A stretch of 48,057 nucleotides of DNA from Candidatus Thermoplasmatota archaeon (GTDB lineage Archaea > Thermoplasmatota > E2 > DHVEG-1), in contig JAWABU010000009.1 of assembly GCA_038884455.1 (NCBI GenBank), positions 1-48,057 on the forward strand, read 5' to 3'. Positions 38,201 through 45,533 of the stretch are shown here, piece after piece. The notes beneath the pieces were generated by a model, which was given only the letters and a program-made list of their open reading frames with translations, ran no database searches and was not told the DNA's origin. The translations under genes and the position numbers were made by a program. Positions within the stretch are counted from its first letter, which is position 1. The number at the start of each line of letters is the position of its first letter.

Positions 38201-38257
38201 GGCATGAAGGAAAGCCAAAGGCCGACAAGATCGGTGGTCCCGGTAAACTTGTGCTGA
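38201..38257 (+). repeat. 57-nt element at a transcription start, copy 1
   Basis: Identical base for base to 45534-45590. Contains CCGA-caaga-TCGG hairpin. It can encode a 17-residue peptide (MKESQRPTRSVVPVNLC) from an ATG almost at the predicted RNA 5' end, with no ribosome site. Either a small RNA, a leaderless micro-ORF, or a regulatory leader. Confidence 0.85.
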
Positions 38258-38264
38258 GAAAAAC

Positions 38265-38286
38265 TATATCAGTACTTACTGATATA
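38265..38286. terminator. 10-bp hairpin, possible terminator
   Basis: TATATCAGTA / TACTGATATA with 2-base centre. No T run on the plus strand; T5 follows on the minus strand. May end the short RNA from 38200 or separate divergent units. Confidence 0.5.
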
Positions 38287-38293
38287 AAACAGG

Positions 38294-38321
38294 TTGACTT
38301 TTTAACCCTCCGCTATATACT
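38294..38321 (+). promoter_or_regulatory. TTGACTTTTTAACCC-type promoter
   Basis: TTGACT, 16 bases, TATACT; drives the SprT-like gene. Confidence 0.88.
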
Positions 38322-38350
38322 TACCCTATATTAACTGTTGGAGCAATGAA

Positions 38351-39109
38351 ATGGTCAATGTTTCTGCAGAGATCCGCAAGCGGATTGAGAACAAAATCAA
38401 CGACTGTCTCGCGATTGCGAACAAGCACTATAACCCGGTGTGTCCGTTCAAAATGCCAAAGGTTGAGTACAATCTTCATGGTACGTGCGGGGGTCTTGCT
38501 TACCCGACTCAGTGGCGCCTTCGTTTTCATCCTGTGTTTATCGCTGAGAATACAGAAGATTACATTGAGAATACTGTGCCGCATGAGGTCGCGCATCTCA
38601 TTGACTATGAAGTGCATAAACTGCATGTTCAGGGATTTGGTTATCGTGTAAAGCGGCGGTCCATTCACGGTCCAACGTGGAGAGCCGTGATGCGTTTGCT
38701 TGGAGCAAATCCTGCTCGTTGTCATACATATGACACCTCGAATGTACAAAGGAAATCTAGTTTCATGTATGAGTGCCCTTGTTGCAAAAAGGAATTTCGC
38801 CTTGGTCCAACACGCCACAAAAAAATTCAAAATGGAGCGATTTACTGGTGTTCTTCGTGTGGTAGGGATAGGGGTAATCTCGTGTATCAGCAAGCCAATC
38901 AAAGTGCGAAGTTAGCGGTCACGAAACCGGTGCAAGCTAAACCACCGAAGGCTGGATCGAAGATTGAGCGTGCGTACTTCTTTGTCAAAAATAACAAGGA
39001 TATTTGCGGTCGAAATAGTTTGATCGCTGGTATTGCTCTTGAGCTGAACTGTTCGCGGGCAATGGCACAGACCTACTACTACACTGTGCTCAAGAGGTTG
39101 GAAGCTTGA
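38351..39109 (+). CDS. SprT-like zinc metallopeptidase with shared C-terminal domain (3 of 3)
   Basis: 252 residues. SprT-like core: PHEVAHLIDYE (HExxH) and the third ligand in HGPTWRAVM, then a zinc ribbon (YECPCCKKEF...YWCSSCGRDRG). SprT/Spartan proteins cut proteins crosslinked to DNA, so DNA association is likely. After a Pro/Lys linker the last 45 residues (RAYFFVKNNKDICGRNSLIA, LELNCSRAMAQTYYYTVLKR) match the ends of two minus-strand proteins nearby. Start ATG 38351 is the first after the promoter at 38294. Confidence 0.88.
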   Translation: MVNVSAEIRKRIENKINDCLAIANKHYNPVCPFKMPKVEYNLHGTCGGLAYPTQWRLRFHPVFIAENTEDYIENTVPHEVAHLIDYEVHKLHVQGFGYRVKRRSIHGPTWRAVMRLLGANPARCHTYDTSNVQRKSSFMYECPCCKKEFRLGPTRHKKIQNGAIYWCSSCGRDRGNLVYQQANQSAKLAVTKPVQAKPPKAGSKIERAYFFVKNNKDICGRNSLIAGIALELNCSRAMAQTYYYTVLKRLEA

Positions 39110-39134
39110 CATTTAAGGTCAAATAAGTTATACT
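39106..39134 (+). promoter_or_regulatory. sigma70 promoter
   Basis: TTGACA, 17 bases, TATACT; overlaps the stop of the SprT-like gene and serves 39167. Confidence 0.85.
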
Positions 39135-39166
39135 TGTACTAGTAAACTTTGTAAGAGGTAATGAAT

Positions 39167-39361
39167 ATGGATTCAGTGCAAGAATTGTCACTTACAACGT
39201 GGTGGCGGATAGCTACTGAGAATACAATTTCTTGGGAACGTGTAGCATCATATTTGCATGGTGCATTTATGATGTTGCCTATCGGTGAGGGACTAACAGA
39301 ATTTGGAGACGATTTGATTTTTTTGCGTGCTATTTGTTATCGGCGGGCTGAACTTTCCTAG
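39167..39361 (+). CDS. hypothetical small protein at the cassette boundary
   Basis: 64 residues from ATG 39167 (AAGAGG eight bases upstream; ATG 39161 is too close). Helical with two Trp (SLTTWWRIATENTISWERVA). Its last 20 codons lie in the 66-bp repeat, whose second copy after rIIB encodes the same C-terminus (FGDDLIFLRAICYRRAELS) without an N-terminal part. Confidence 0.7.
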   Translation: MDSVQELSLTTWWRIATENTISWERVASYLHGAFMMLPIGEGLTEFGDDLIFLRAICYRRAELS

Positions 39362-39367
39362 GAAACA
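39302..39367. repeat. 66-bp direct repeat, left copy
   Basis: Matches 43015-43080 with one mismatch (gtgc / gcgc). Covers the 3' end of the gene at 39167 plus six bases beyond its stop. Together the copies bracket the GC-rich rIIA-rIIB cassette like attachment sites. Confidence 0.95.
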
Positions 39368-39545
39368 CTTCTCAACTGGTGAGCCCTACCTTTCCGTACA
39401 CGCGACTGCCTTTGAAGTCAATCCTCCCAAAGAAGAGCCCAAAGAGGAAGAAGTGAAGGAAGTCTCACCGAAAGAATTGGACGCTGTTGCGCAAGTGTAC
39501 AACGACTGGCTCAGTCGTGTGCGTTCTGGCGAGAAACCGAACTAG
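39327..39545 (+). CDS. acidic/Pro-rich ORF at cassette start, 5' end uncertain
   Basis: Frame open from after TGA at about 39316; only GTG 39327, inside the repeat and without a ribosome site, could start it. After the repeat it reads VHATAFEVNPPKEEPKEEEV then KEVSPKELDAVAQVYNDWLS, with GC-rich codons like rIIA. Probably the 3' part of a gene whose beginning was replaced at the junction. Confidence 0.4.
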   Translation: MLFVIGGLNFPRKHFSTGEPYLSVHATAFEVNPPKEEPKEEEVKEVSPKELDAVAQVYNDWLSRVRSGEKPN

Positions 39546-39574
39546 TTGACCCAAACCTCGAGATGAGGGACAAT
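39546..39574 (+). promoter_or_regulatory. sigma70-type promoter of rIIA
   Basis: TTGACC, 17 bases, GACAAT; overlaps the preceding stop. Confidence 0.65.
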
Positions 39575-39618
39575 GTTCTTGTTGTTTGATTAACCCCCCT
39601 TCAACAACGAGGCAGACA

Positions 39619-41847
39619 GTGAAACTTCAGCATGAAGACCGGCCGATCGAGCGCGGTGGCGATCTGGTCGAAACGCAATTCAAAATCAAGGCCACCGCCA
39701 AGGCGTTCGCCATTCTGTCGAGTGGTCTGTACACCAACAAGATCCGTGCGATCATCCGCGAACTTGCCTGCAATGCGTACGACTCGCATGTCGCTGCTGG
39801 CAAGAAAGATACGCCGATCGAGATCAAGCTTCCGACCGCACTCGAGCCGACTTTCTACGTGAAGGACTTCGGCACTGGCCTCGACCACGACGGCGTGACG
39901 CAGCTGTACACGACGTACTTCGAGTCGACGAAGCAGGACAGCAACGACTTCATCGGTGCGCTCGGTCTCGGCAGCAAGTCGCCGTTCAGCTACACCTCTT
40001 CGTTCAACGTCGAAGCACGCCACAACGGTGTGGTGCGGCACTACACTGCGTTCATCAACGAACAAGGCACCCCTGCGATCACGAAGATCGCCGAGAAGGC
40101 AACCGCTGAGCCGAACGGCCTGACCGTCTCCCTGCAAGTCAAGCGTGAAGACTGCACGAAGTTCGAGACCGAAGCAAAGCACGCGCTGATGTACTTCCAT
40201 CCGCTGCCGAACATTCTCGGCCGCGAAAAGTGGAAACCGCATTCGGTGAAACACACCGTCAACGGCGGCGACTGGAAACTGCGCGAGACCGACGAGTACA
40301 CGACGCAGATGTCTGGTCCGTACGTGCTGCAAGGTTTCGTCGCGTATCCGATCGACGCGAACGTGATGCGTCAGAACGGACTGTCGAACACCACTTCGCA
40401 ACTGCTGAACCTGCACGTCGATCTGGTCGTTCCGATCGGCGAAGTGGAGGTCGCTGCGTCGCGTGAGGCTCTGTCGTACACGAAGCAGACCGTTGCCAAC
40501 ATCAAAGCTCGTCTCGATCGGATCACCGCCGAACTGCATTCCACCGTGCAGAAGGAATTCGACAACTGCACGACGTTGTGGGAAGCTCGGATGAAGTATG
40601 TGGCGTTCGAGTCGGAGATGAAAGGAAACGAGCACCTTCGCGACGTTTTCCGCACTCTGAAAAATACCAAACCGTTCAAGTGGAATGGCAAGTCGCTGAG
40701 CGATGAGGTAAAACTGGACGTCGGTTCTTTGGAGAACATCGAAGTCGTTCTCTACTACAAGACCAAGTCGAACAAAGCTCTGCAACGTTCGGCCGTCTTC
40801 GAGCCTGGTACGAAGCAAAAGCACTTCAACGACAAGCAAAAGACGTTCCAGTTCGGTCTTCACCTCCGTCCGAATCTGCCTGTGTTGATTGACGACCTCT
40901 ACGGCGGCAACGACATTCTCCGTCAGTGGCTGGACGATCGGATTGGCAACAGCTGGCAGGATAAGTACGCTCTCGTCTTCCGTCCGCTGTCCCGCAAAGT
41001 CGAAGCCGAAGCGAAGCAGGAGATCATCACGATCCTCGACCAGCTCGGCAGTCCGACTCCGCTGTTGGTCAGTGCCCTGCCGTATCAGCGCACGAAGAAG
41101 TCGTACTACAAGAAGCGTGCAGCGAACATGCTGTACAAGTGGTCTGGCTTTGCGTCGAACGGCGGCTACAAGAAGAACCAGATTCGTCGATCGTTCTCGA
41201 AGCTCTGCTGGACGACGAAGGAAGTGGATTTTTCGGACGGCGGCTTCTACGTCCCAACCAAGAAGTTTGCGATCATGCGAAATGGTGCGGAGCAGCTGTA
41301 CTTCGACGAGATCCTCAGCTCGGCGGCGTCGCTTGGACTGATCCCTGCGAACGTTGAAGTGATTGGCATGTCGGAGAAAGAGCTCGCCGACGCACAGGAC
41401 GAAGGTGAGTGGACGAACGTGTTCGACCACATCGCTGCGGAGTTTGCGAAGGTGAACAAGCAGCACGAGATGTCGAACGTGATCGCTCTCGCCGACATCG
41501 TCGAGAAGCTCGGTCGTGGCATGTCGCAGAACATCATCGTGCCGTGGAAGAAGCTGCGTGACGATGTTGTCGACTGCGACTTCAAGAAACTGCTCGACGG
41601 CGTACTGGAGCTTGCAACGAGCAAACACGAGCATGGTGTGGTGAGGAGATTTCTCACCCACATGAAAATGCAAGCCGAGCTGGACTTCGTCAACAAGACC
41701 GTTGATGACGTTATGGCAAAGTGGAAGACGGTGAAAACTCAGTATGAGATGTTTGATCTCATCAACTGGAGCAACATCGGAAGCCATAACACGAAGGTGG
41801 TGGTCAACTACATCAACACCGTCGAGAAGAGCAGGAAAAAGAGTTAG
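39619..41847 (+). CDS. rIIA: RIIA-like lysis-inhibition/exclusion protein
   Basis: 742 residues from GTG 39619, chosen because GAGG stands six bases before it; a TTG at 39586 lacks one. GHKL ATPase motifs near the N-terminus: RELACNAYDSH (N box), VKDFGTGLD (G1) and GALGLGSKSPF (G2), with YTTYFESTK between, as in T4 rIIA. The GHKL part is followed by a ribosomal-S5-like transducer region (EVAASREALSYT) and a long C-terminal half. In T4, rIIA with rIIB affects lysis timing and resists lambda Rex. G+C is clearly above that of the surrounding genes, with many CG-ending codons, a sign of recent import. Confidence 0.92.
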   Translation: MKLQHEDRPIERGGDLVETQFKIKATAKAFAILSSGLYTNKIRAIIRELACNAYDSHVAAGKKDTPIEIKLPTALEPTFYVKDFGTGLDHDGVTQLYTTYFESTKQDSNDFIGALGLGSKSPFSYTSSFNVEARHNGVVRHYTAFINEQGTPAITKIAEKATAEPNGLTVSLQVKREDCTKFETEAKHALMYFHPLPNILGREKWKPHSVKHTVNGGDWKLRETDEYTTQMSGPYVLQGFVAYPIDANVMRQNGLSNTTSQLLNLHVDLVVPIGEVEVAASREALSYTKQTVANIKARLDRITAELHSTVQKEFDNCTTLWEARMKYVAFESEMKGNEHLRDVFRTLKNTKPFKWNGKSLSDEVKLDVGSLENIEVVLYYKTKSNKALQRSAVFEPGTKQKHFNDKQKTFQFGLHLRPNLPVLIDDLYGGNDILRQWLDDRIGNSWQDKYALVFRPLSRKVEAEAKQEIITILDQLGSPTPLLVSALPYQRTKKSYYKKRAANMLYKWSGFASNGGYKKNQIRRSFSKLCWTTKEVDFSDGGFYVPTKKFAIMRNGAEQLYFDEILSSAASLGLIPANVEVIGMSEKELADAQDEGEWTNVFDHIAAEFAKVNKQHEMSNVIALADIVEKLGRGMSQNIIVPWKKLRDDVVDCDFKKLLDGVLELATSKHEHGVVRRFLTHMKMQAELDFVNKTVDDVMAKWKTVKTQYEMFDLINWSNIGSHNTKVVVNYINTVEKSRKKS

Positions 41848-41851
41848 GGGG

Positions 41852-41909
41852 TGGGAGGGGGATTCGACCGCTAAGTCTGCCAGACTGCCGAGTCCCCCTC
41901 TCCATTTTC
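41852..41909 (+). terminator. stem-loop terminator between rIIA and rIIB
   Basis: GGGAGGGGGATTCG pairs with CGAGTCCCCCTCTCC around an inner AGTCTGCCAGACT hairpin, then ATTTT. Separates rIIA from the promoter of rIIB. Confidence 0.7.
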
Positions 41910-41916
41910 TGACCTG

Positions 41917-41945
41917 TTGCCAAACGGATTGAAATAGGGTACGAT
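41917..41945 (+). promoter_or_regulatory. sigma70-type promoter of rIIB
   Basis: TTGCCA, 17 bases ending AGGG, TACGAT; RNA start about 45 bases before the rIIB ATG. Confidence 0.7.
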
Positions 41946-41995
41946 GTACGTGTTGGTCAGAAATGGCCGACAGAACCTCACACAAGGAGTTTTCC

Positions 41996-43000
41996 ATGTC
42001 AAACGGCAATATGATTTACGTGCCGAATGAGGTACTGACGGTTGTCGTCGACAACCAGCCCTACACAATCGCTGCCGCACACCCGAACTTCAAGGCGTGT
42101 GTGGAAGCGGCGAAGGCTGGTGATTTCGACGCGATCCCCTCGCTTGCGGACATTCCGCAGGCGATTCGTCAGTTCTCGGAAGGCAAGATCGAAGTCGATG
42201 AAGGTGCTGGAATCGTGCTGTACGGCGGCGAACCGATGCACAACTACGCTGCCGACCGTCTGCTCGGCATGATGTACGAAGGTTTCAACATCGATCCGCT
42301 CGTCAAGTTCCTCGAGAACCTGCTGCAGAACCCGTCCAAGCGTGCTGTGGACGAGCTGTACAAGTTCCTCGAGCACGGCAAGATGCCGCTCACTCCCGAC
42401 GGTCACTTCCTCGCGTACAAGCGTGTGCGGAGCGATTACAAGTCGGTGCATGACGGCAAGACCGACAACTCGATCGGCAAGGTCGTCGAAATGCCTCGCA
42501 ACAAGGTCGATGACAATTCGCAGCGGACCTGCTCGTACGGCTTGCACTTCTGCTCGCACGAGTACCTGAAGAACTTCAGCGGCGACAAAGTCGTCGTGCT
42601 GAAGGTGAATCCGCGCGACGTCGTGTCGATCCCTGCGGACTACAACGACACGAAAGGTCGTGCGTGCCGCTACGAAGTGGTTGGCGAACTCTCGCCCGAT
42701 GAAGTCGAGCGTGCTCTCGACAACAACGTGTGGGACGGCCGTTCGGTCGTTGGCGATTACGATCCCGACTACGACGATGCCGATCGTGATTTCGACGATC
42801 AGCCGTTCGGCGACGAGGACTTCGAAGCGTCGGACGACAACTACAACGAAGGCTACACGAACGGCTACGACGATGGTCGTGACAAGGAAGAGCCTGCTGT
42901 GACCGAAGACGACGAACCCACCACGCAGTGGGAAGAAGGCTACGTCGCTGGTTACAGAGACGGTCGCGGTCACAAGTCGCGTGCTGTTCCGAAGTCGTAA
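41996..43000 (+). CDS. rIIB: RIIB-like protein
   Basis: 334 residues from ATG 41996 (AAGGAG at 41984). T4 rIIB core motifs: FLEHGKMPLTPDGHFLAYKR, VHDGKTDNSIGKVVEMPRNK, TCSYGLHFCSHEYL and VVVLKVNPRDVVSIPADYND, then CRYEVVGEL. The C-terminus is acidic and carries two EGYxxGYxDGR repeats (EGYTNGYDDGRDK, EGYVAGYRDGRGH). Same high G+C as rIIA. It acts with rIIA; in T4 the pair is membrane-associated. The right 66-bp repeat begins 15 bases after its stop. Confidence 0.92.
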   Translation: MSNGNMIYVPNEVLTVVVDNQPYTIAAAHPNFKACVEAAKAGDFDAIPSLADIPQAIRQFSEGKIEVDEGAGIVLYGGEPMHNYAADRLLGMMYEGFNIDPLVKFLENLLQNPSKRAVDELYKFLEHGKMPLTPDGHFLAYKRVRSDYKSVHDGKTDNSIGKVVEMPRNKVDDNSQRTCSYGLHFCSHEYLKNFSGDKVVVLKVNPRDVVSIPADYNDTKGRACRYEVVGELSPDEVERALDNNVWDGRSVVGDYDPDYDDADRDFDDQPFGDEDFEASDDNYNEGYTNGYDDGRDKEEPAVTEDDEPTTQWEEGYVAGYRDGRGHKSRAVPKS

Positions 43001-43014
43001 CGTATGAGCACTCG

Positions 43015-43080
43015 TTTGGAGACGATTTGATTTTTTTGCGCGCTATTTGTTATCGGCGGGCTGAACTTTCCTAGGAAACA
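43015..43080. repeat. 66-bp direct repeat, right copy
   Basis: Second copy, one mismatch. It encodes only the C-terminal end of the protein at 39167. Base composition falls back to AT-rich right after it. 43081-43192 holds no gene. Confidence 0.95.
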
Positions 43081-43192
43081 ATGTAGAAACTCTGGAGATC
43101 GTTCCGTCAGTATGGACATATACGCTCTCAACATATCCTCAGAGCGGAATCGATTTGATGCTTGGCTCGATTGTTAACAAAATCTTTCTTCC

Positions 43193-43426
43193 ATGATTCT
43201 TGAATCTTATCTTAACCTCAAAAAACGGAATGCTCGTGCAAAAAAGTTGCGCGCCCTAGGATACCAGGTAAAGGTTCGTACGGCGTATAACCAACAAATT
43301 CATCCCCAGTATATCAATGATTGGGTTGGTCTTGAAAAGGATGATACCGGTTTTGGTAATACTGTTTATAAAACTTTTGTTTCGAAATTGTATTGTCTGG
43401 AGGCTCATCAAATAGTGAAGCCATGA
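43193..43426 (+). CDS. hypothetical small basic protein
   Basis: 77 residues. Basic N-terminal helix (YLNLKKRNARAKKLRALGYQ) then a short strand region. Unknown; first AT-rich gene after the rIIAB cassette. Confidence 0.6.
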   Translation: MILESYLNLKKRNARAKKLRALGYQVKVRTAYNQQIHPQYINDWVGLEKDDTGFGNTVYKTFVSKLYCLEAHQIVKP

Positions 43427-43473
43427 AACTACCTAAAGTCTATCACGATTTCCCATGCCAACCTGCATTTTAG

Positions 43474-43511
43474 TTGATATTTGGGTAAAATAATTGATAC
43501 TAGCTAGTATC
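43474..43511 (+). promoter_or_regulatory. promoter with 16-bp palindrome over the -10
   Basis: TTGATA, 16 bases with TTGGGT, GATACT. The -10 is the left end of the perfect palindrome GATACTAG/CTAGTATC at 43496-43511, a likely operator. It precedes the deaminase gene. Confidence 0.6.
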
Positions 43512-43537
43512 AAAAACCACTCATACATGACCTACAA

Positions 43538-43936
43538 ATGACCTATAAAACTAAGATTGATCCGAAGATTGTTGATCGCGTACTTAATCTTGCTACGACA
43601 AGTACTCACGATACGAAGATGGGTTGTGTGATTACTGATCGTAGGGGTCGGATTGTTGCTGAAGCAACAAACATGCATAAAACACACCCGTTACAGCACC
43701 GGCATGCAGTTAAAGTTCAGCAACCAAATAAGGTCTACCTTCACGCGGAAATTGCAGCGCTTGTTAAGTGTCGCGAACAAGGCCATACTCTTTACGTTGG
43801 TCGTTGGCGTGGCGATGGTATTATCGGACTTGCAAAGCCTTGTCCGATTTGTTTTAGCGCGATCCATGAAGCTGGAATTCGTGAGGTTGTTTATACAGAA
43901 AGCGGAGGTAAACTTACCGTACTTTTTGTTGATTAG
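43538..43936 (+). CDS. cytidine/deoxycytidylate deaminase family protein
   Basis: 132 residues. Zinc deaminase motifs: LHAEIAAL (HAE, residues 68-70) and KPCPICFSAIHEAGI (PCxxC). The N-terminal helix and beta strands with MGCVITDRRGRIV fit the family. dCMP or cytidine deaminase would feed dTMP synthesis with the dUTPase-family enzyme. tRNA or riboflavin-type deaminases have the same motifs. No clear ribosome site before the ATG. Confidence 0.82.
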   Translation: MTYKTKIDPKIVDRVLNLATTSTHDTKMGCVITDRRGRIVAEATNMHKTHPLQHRHAVKVQQPNKVYLHAEIAALVKCREQGHTLYVGRWRGDGIIGLAKPCPICFSAIHEAGIREVVYTESGGKLTVLFVD

Positions 43937-43941
43937 TCTTG

Positions 43942-44018
43942 GGGCCTGTAGCTCAGTTGGTTAGAGCTGCCGACTCATAATCGGCTGGTCACAGGTTCGA
44001 ATCCTGTCGGGCCCACCA
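43942..44018 (+). tRNA. tRNA with anticodon CAT (Met or Ile2)
   Basis: 77 nt with encoded CCA. Acceptor GGGCCTG / CGGGCCC, D arm AGCTCAGTTGGTTAGAGCT, anticodon stem GCCGA / TCGGC with loop CTCATAA, T arm ACAGG-TTCGAAT-CCTGT. With CAT it is either elongator Met or, if a host TilS lysidinylates the C, Ile2 reading AUA. Sequence features of both are present, and an AT-rich phage would gain from AUA decoding. Confidence 0.95.
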
Positions 44019-44037
44019 AACATTTAAGGAGAGAAGC

Positions 44038-44274
44038 ATGAAAGATGTTCTTGTTATTCATCCAACAAAGAATGATGTTGACGATGCTGAATTGAATAAA
44101 GTTGTTGATTCTCTTGATGAAAAATCATGGTACGATTACGAAAGCGAATTTAACTTCGATGGACCCTATGTCATGGCTGGTGAATACAAATATTTTCCTG
44201 AAGCAAAGCGAATTTCCATGCCAGCCCAGGAATATGTTGATCTTGTAAATGCAGCTTCACGTAGTAAGATATAG
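44038..44274 (+). CDS. hypothetical acidic protein
   Basis: 78 residues with a strong ribosome site (TAAGGAGAG). VLVIHPTKNDVDDAELNKVV starts an alpha/beta unit; YDYESEFNFDGPYVMAGEYK and MPAQEYVDLVN follow. Small phage protein of unknown role; 19 bases after the tRNA. Confidence 0.7.
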   Translation: MKDVLVIHPTKNDVDDAELNKVVDSLDEKSWYDYESEFNFDGPYVMAGEYKYFPEAKRISMPAQEYVDLVNAASRSKI

Positions 44275-44277
44275 CTG

Positions 44278-44306
44278 TTGACATTTGGGGGGAGCTAGTC
44301 TATATT
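44278..44306 (+). promoter_or_regulatory. sigma70 promoter
   Basis: TTGACA, 17 bases, TATATT; drives the non-coding region that follows. Confidence 0.85.
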
Positions 44307-44312
44307 AAGTAA

Positions 44313-44690
44313 ATAAAGAAGTAACGGTGCTTGACGGCTGCCAAGAAGCACGGTTGATGGGAAGAGCAGGGTCGGGGTGCGGACAGGACCTTAAAAACGC
44401 ACACGGTGCTTGACGGCTGCCAAGAAGCACGGTTGATGGGAAGAGCAGGGTCGGGGTGCGGACAGGACCTTAAAAACGCACACGATGCACCACAAACAAT
44501 ATGCCTGAGGGTTCGAATCCCTTTACGTAACCCCGAAAGGGAAGGTGCAGGCACTAAAGTAACCGGAACTAAATGGCCGGGAGTTTGTGTGACACACTAG
44601 AGCATCGTTTAAGTGGTAAGGCTGCTTATATTGGAGCAGAGAGTAAGATCGCGTAATGTGTGGGGGCGGATCTTACAAGCGAATTCGTTG
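44313..44690 (+). ncRNA. candidate structured RNA with tandem-duplicated unit
   Basis: About 375 nt behind a good promoter without a credible ORF and richer in G+C than neighbouring genes. It starts with two 79-nt units (GTGCTT...AAGCAC stem in each). Then come a tRNA T-arm-like GAGGG-TTCGAAT-CCCTT, CCC-gaaa-GGG, CCGG...CCGG, GTGT-ga-CACAC, CTGCT...AGCAG and an 8-bp GTAAGATC / GATCTTAC stem (44643-44676). No complete tRNA can be folded. 3' end undefined; the next promoter is at 44691. Confidence 0.5.
44324..44481. repeat. 79-bp perfect tandem duplication
   Basis: Two identical 79-bp units, 44324-44402 and 44403-44481, in the non-coding transcript after the promoter at 44278. Confidence 0.95.
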
Positions 44691-44718
44691 TTGACTCTCT
44701 TATAATATGTATTATACT
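44691..44718 (+). promoter_or_regulatory. sigma70 promoter
   Basis: TTGACT, 16 bases, TATACT (a TATAAT also lies in the spacer). Transcribes 44725 onward into the gene at 44878. Confidence 0.85.
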
Positions 44719-44751
44719 TCCCACCATGGTACGAAGGTAAATTATTTTTAG

Positions 44752-44862
44752 ATTTTTCGAGATGATGAGGAAGTGGAATATAAATTTAGCCTTGATGGTT
44801 TTAACAAGGTTGTACAGCCCTTTGTAAATAAGCAACAACTTACTGTGTGGGTCGCAAAATAG
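44752..44862 (+). pseudogene. start-less gene fragment
   Basis: A 36-codon frame (FRDDEEVEYKFSLDGFNKVV, then QPFVNKQQLTVWVAK) ending at TAG 44860. No start codon or ribosome site. A 21-bp stretch coding DEEVEY recurs exactly at 45024-45044 in the next gene, so it may be a partial duplicate. Confidence 0.4.
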
Positions 44863-44877
44863 AGATTTGCGTATATA

Positions 44878-45204
44878 ATGAATGCAAAAATTTTAGATCT
44901 AAACGCTTTCCGAATTCGAAAACAAGAAGAAAAAACGGCAAAAGAAGCTGAAATTGATCACAAGATCAAGGAACTTGATTCCTTGATGGAAAAGAGACGT
45001 CAATCCGATATCTTCAAAAAGATTGATGAGGAAGTGGAATATAATCGCAAACGCTTACAGGATGCTGCTCATCTCTTAAGAGAGCTGGGAAATAAAACAA
45101 AACGTTGCCCTACATGTACAGCAACCCTTGCTCCAATTGATAAGGATAAGTACTTTTGTTTTTCGTGTGTTGCACAAGTTAATGTTTTAATCACGGAGGA
45201 CTAA
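44878..45204 (+). CDS. coiled-coil zinc-ribbon protein
   Basis: 108 residues. A charged helix over residues 12-75 (RKQEEKTAKEAEIDHKIKEL...) and a C-terminal CPTCTATLAPIDKDKYFCFSC zinc ribbon (CxxC...CxxC). Co-transcribed with the next gene two bases on. Transcription- or DNA-related adaptor is a guess. Confidence 0.7.
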   Translation: MNAKILDLNAFRIRKQEEKTAKEAEIDHKIKELDSLMEKRRQSDIFKKIDEEVEYNRKRLQDAAHLLRELGNKTKRCPTCTATLAPIDKDKYFCFSCVAQVNVLITED

Positions 45205-45206
45205 CG

Positions 45207-45485
45207 ATGTTTAAACCAGGCGAAAAAGCATTATTGGTATATGCAGATCCGTCTCATAATCTCCATTTGCCAATTGAAGTTACAGTCTTATCAAAAGTAC
45301 ACGATTCAATTCAGAATCGTGTTGCTTATGAAATTGATATTTCGGGATATCCATGTCCCTATGGAGCACCTTGGTTAATTCCCGAAGAATATCTCCGCAA
45401 AAAGATTCCACCTAATTGGGAAAAAACAACTTGGGATCAATGTATCTGGAAGCCAAGTTGTGTAACGGTTGAACGCTCGAGGTGA
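45207..45485 (+). CDS. hypothetical SH3/KOW-like protein
   Basis: 92 residues, ribosome site GGAGGA. Starts MFKPGEKALLVYADPSHNLH then LPIEVTVLSKV, as in small beta-barrel KOW/SH3 proteins, and ends with Trp-rich turns (PPNWEKTTWDQCIWKPS). Unknown role. Confidence 0.7.
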   Translation: MFKPGEKALLVYADPSHNLHLPIEVTVLSKVHDSIQNRVAYEIDISGYPCPYGAPWLIPEEYLRKKIPPNWEKTTWDQCIWKPSCVTVERSR

Positions 45486-45496
45486 GAAAAAAATAG

Positions 45497-45524
45497 TTGA
45501 CCTTTTACCCTAATGTAGTATCCT
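45497..45524 (+). promoter_or_regulatory. TTGACCTTTTACCC-type promoter of 57-nt element copy 2
   Basis: TTGACC, 16 bases, TATCCT; predicted start about 45531, three bases before the repeated element. Confidence 0.8.
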
Positions 45525-45533
45525 TTCCATCAT

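Noticed and set aside
39601-42009. Minus-strand open frame of 802 codons
   Set aside because: It is the antisense of rIIA in GC-rich sequence; the plus strand has clear GHKL motifs, and the minus translation is Arg/Val/Leu-rich without domain features. The 324-codon minus frame over rIIB is the same effect.
44500-44530. tRNA gene at the GGGTTCGAATCCC motif
   Set aside because: Only a T arm is present; no matching acceptor 5' strand, D arm or anticodon arm lies upstream.
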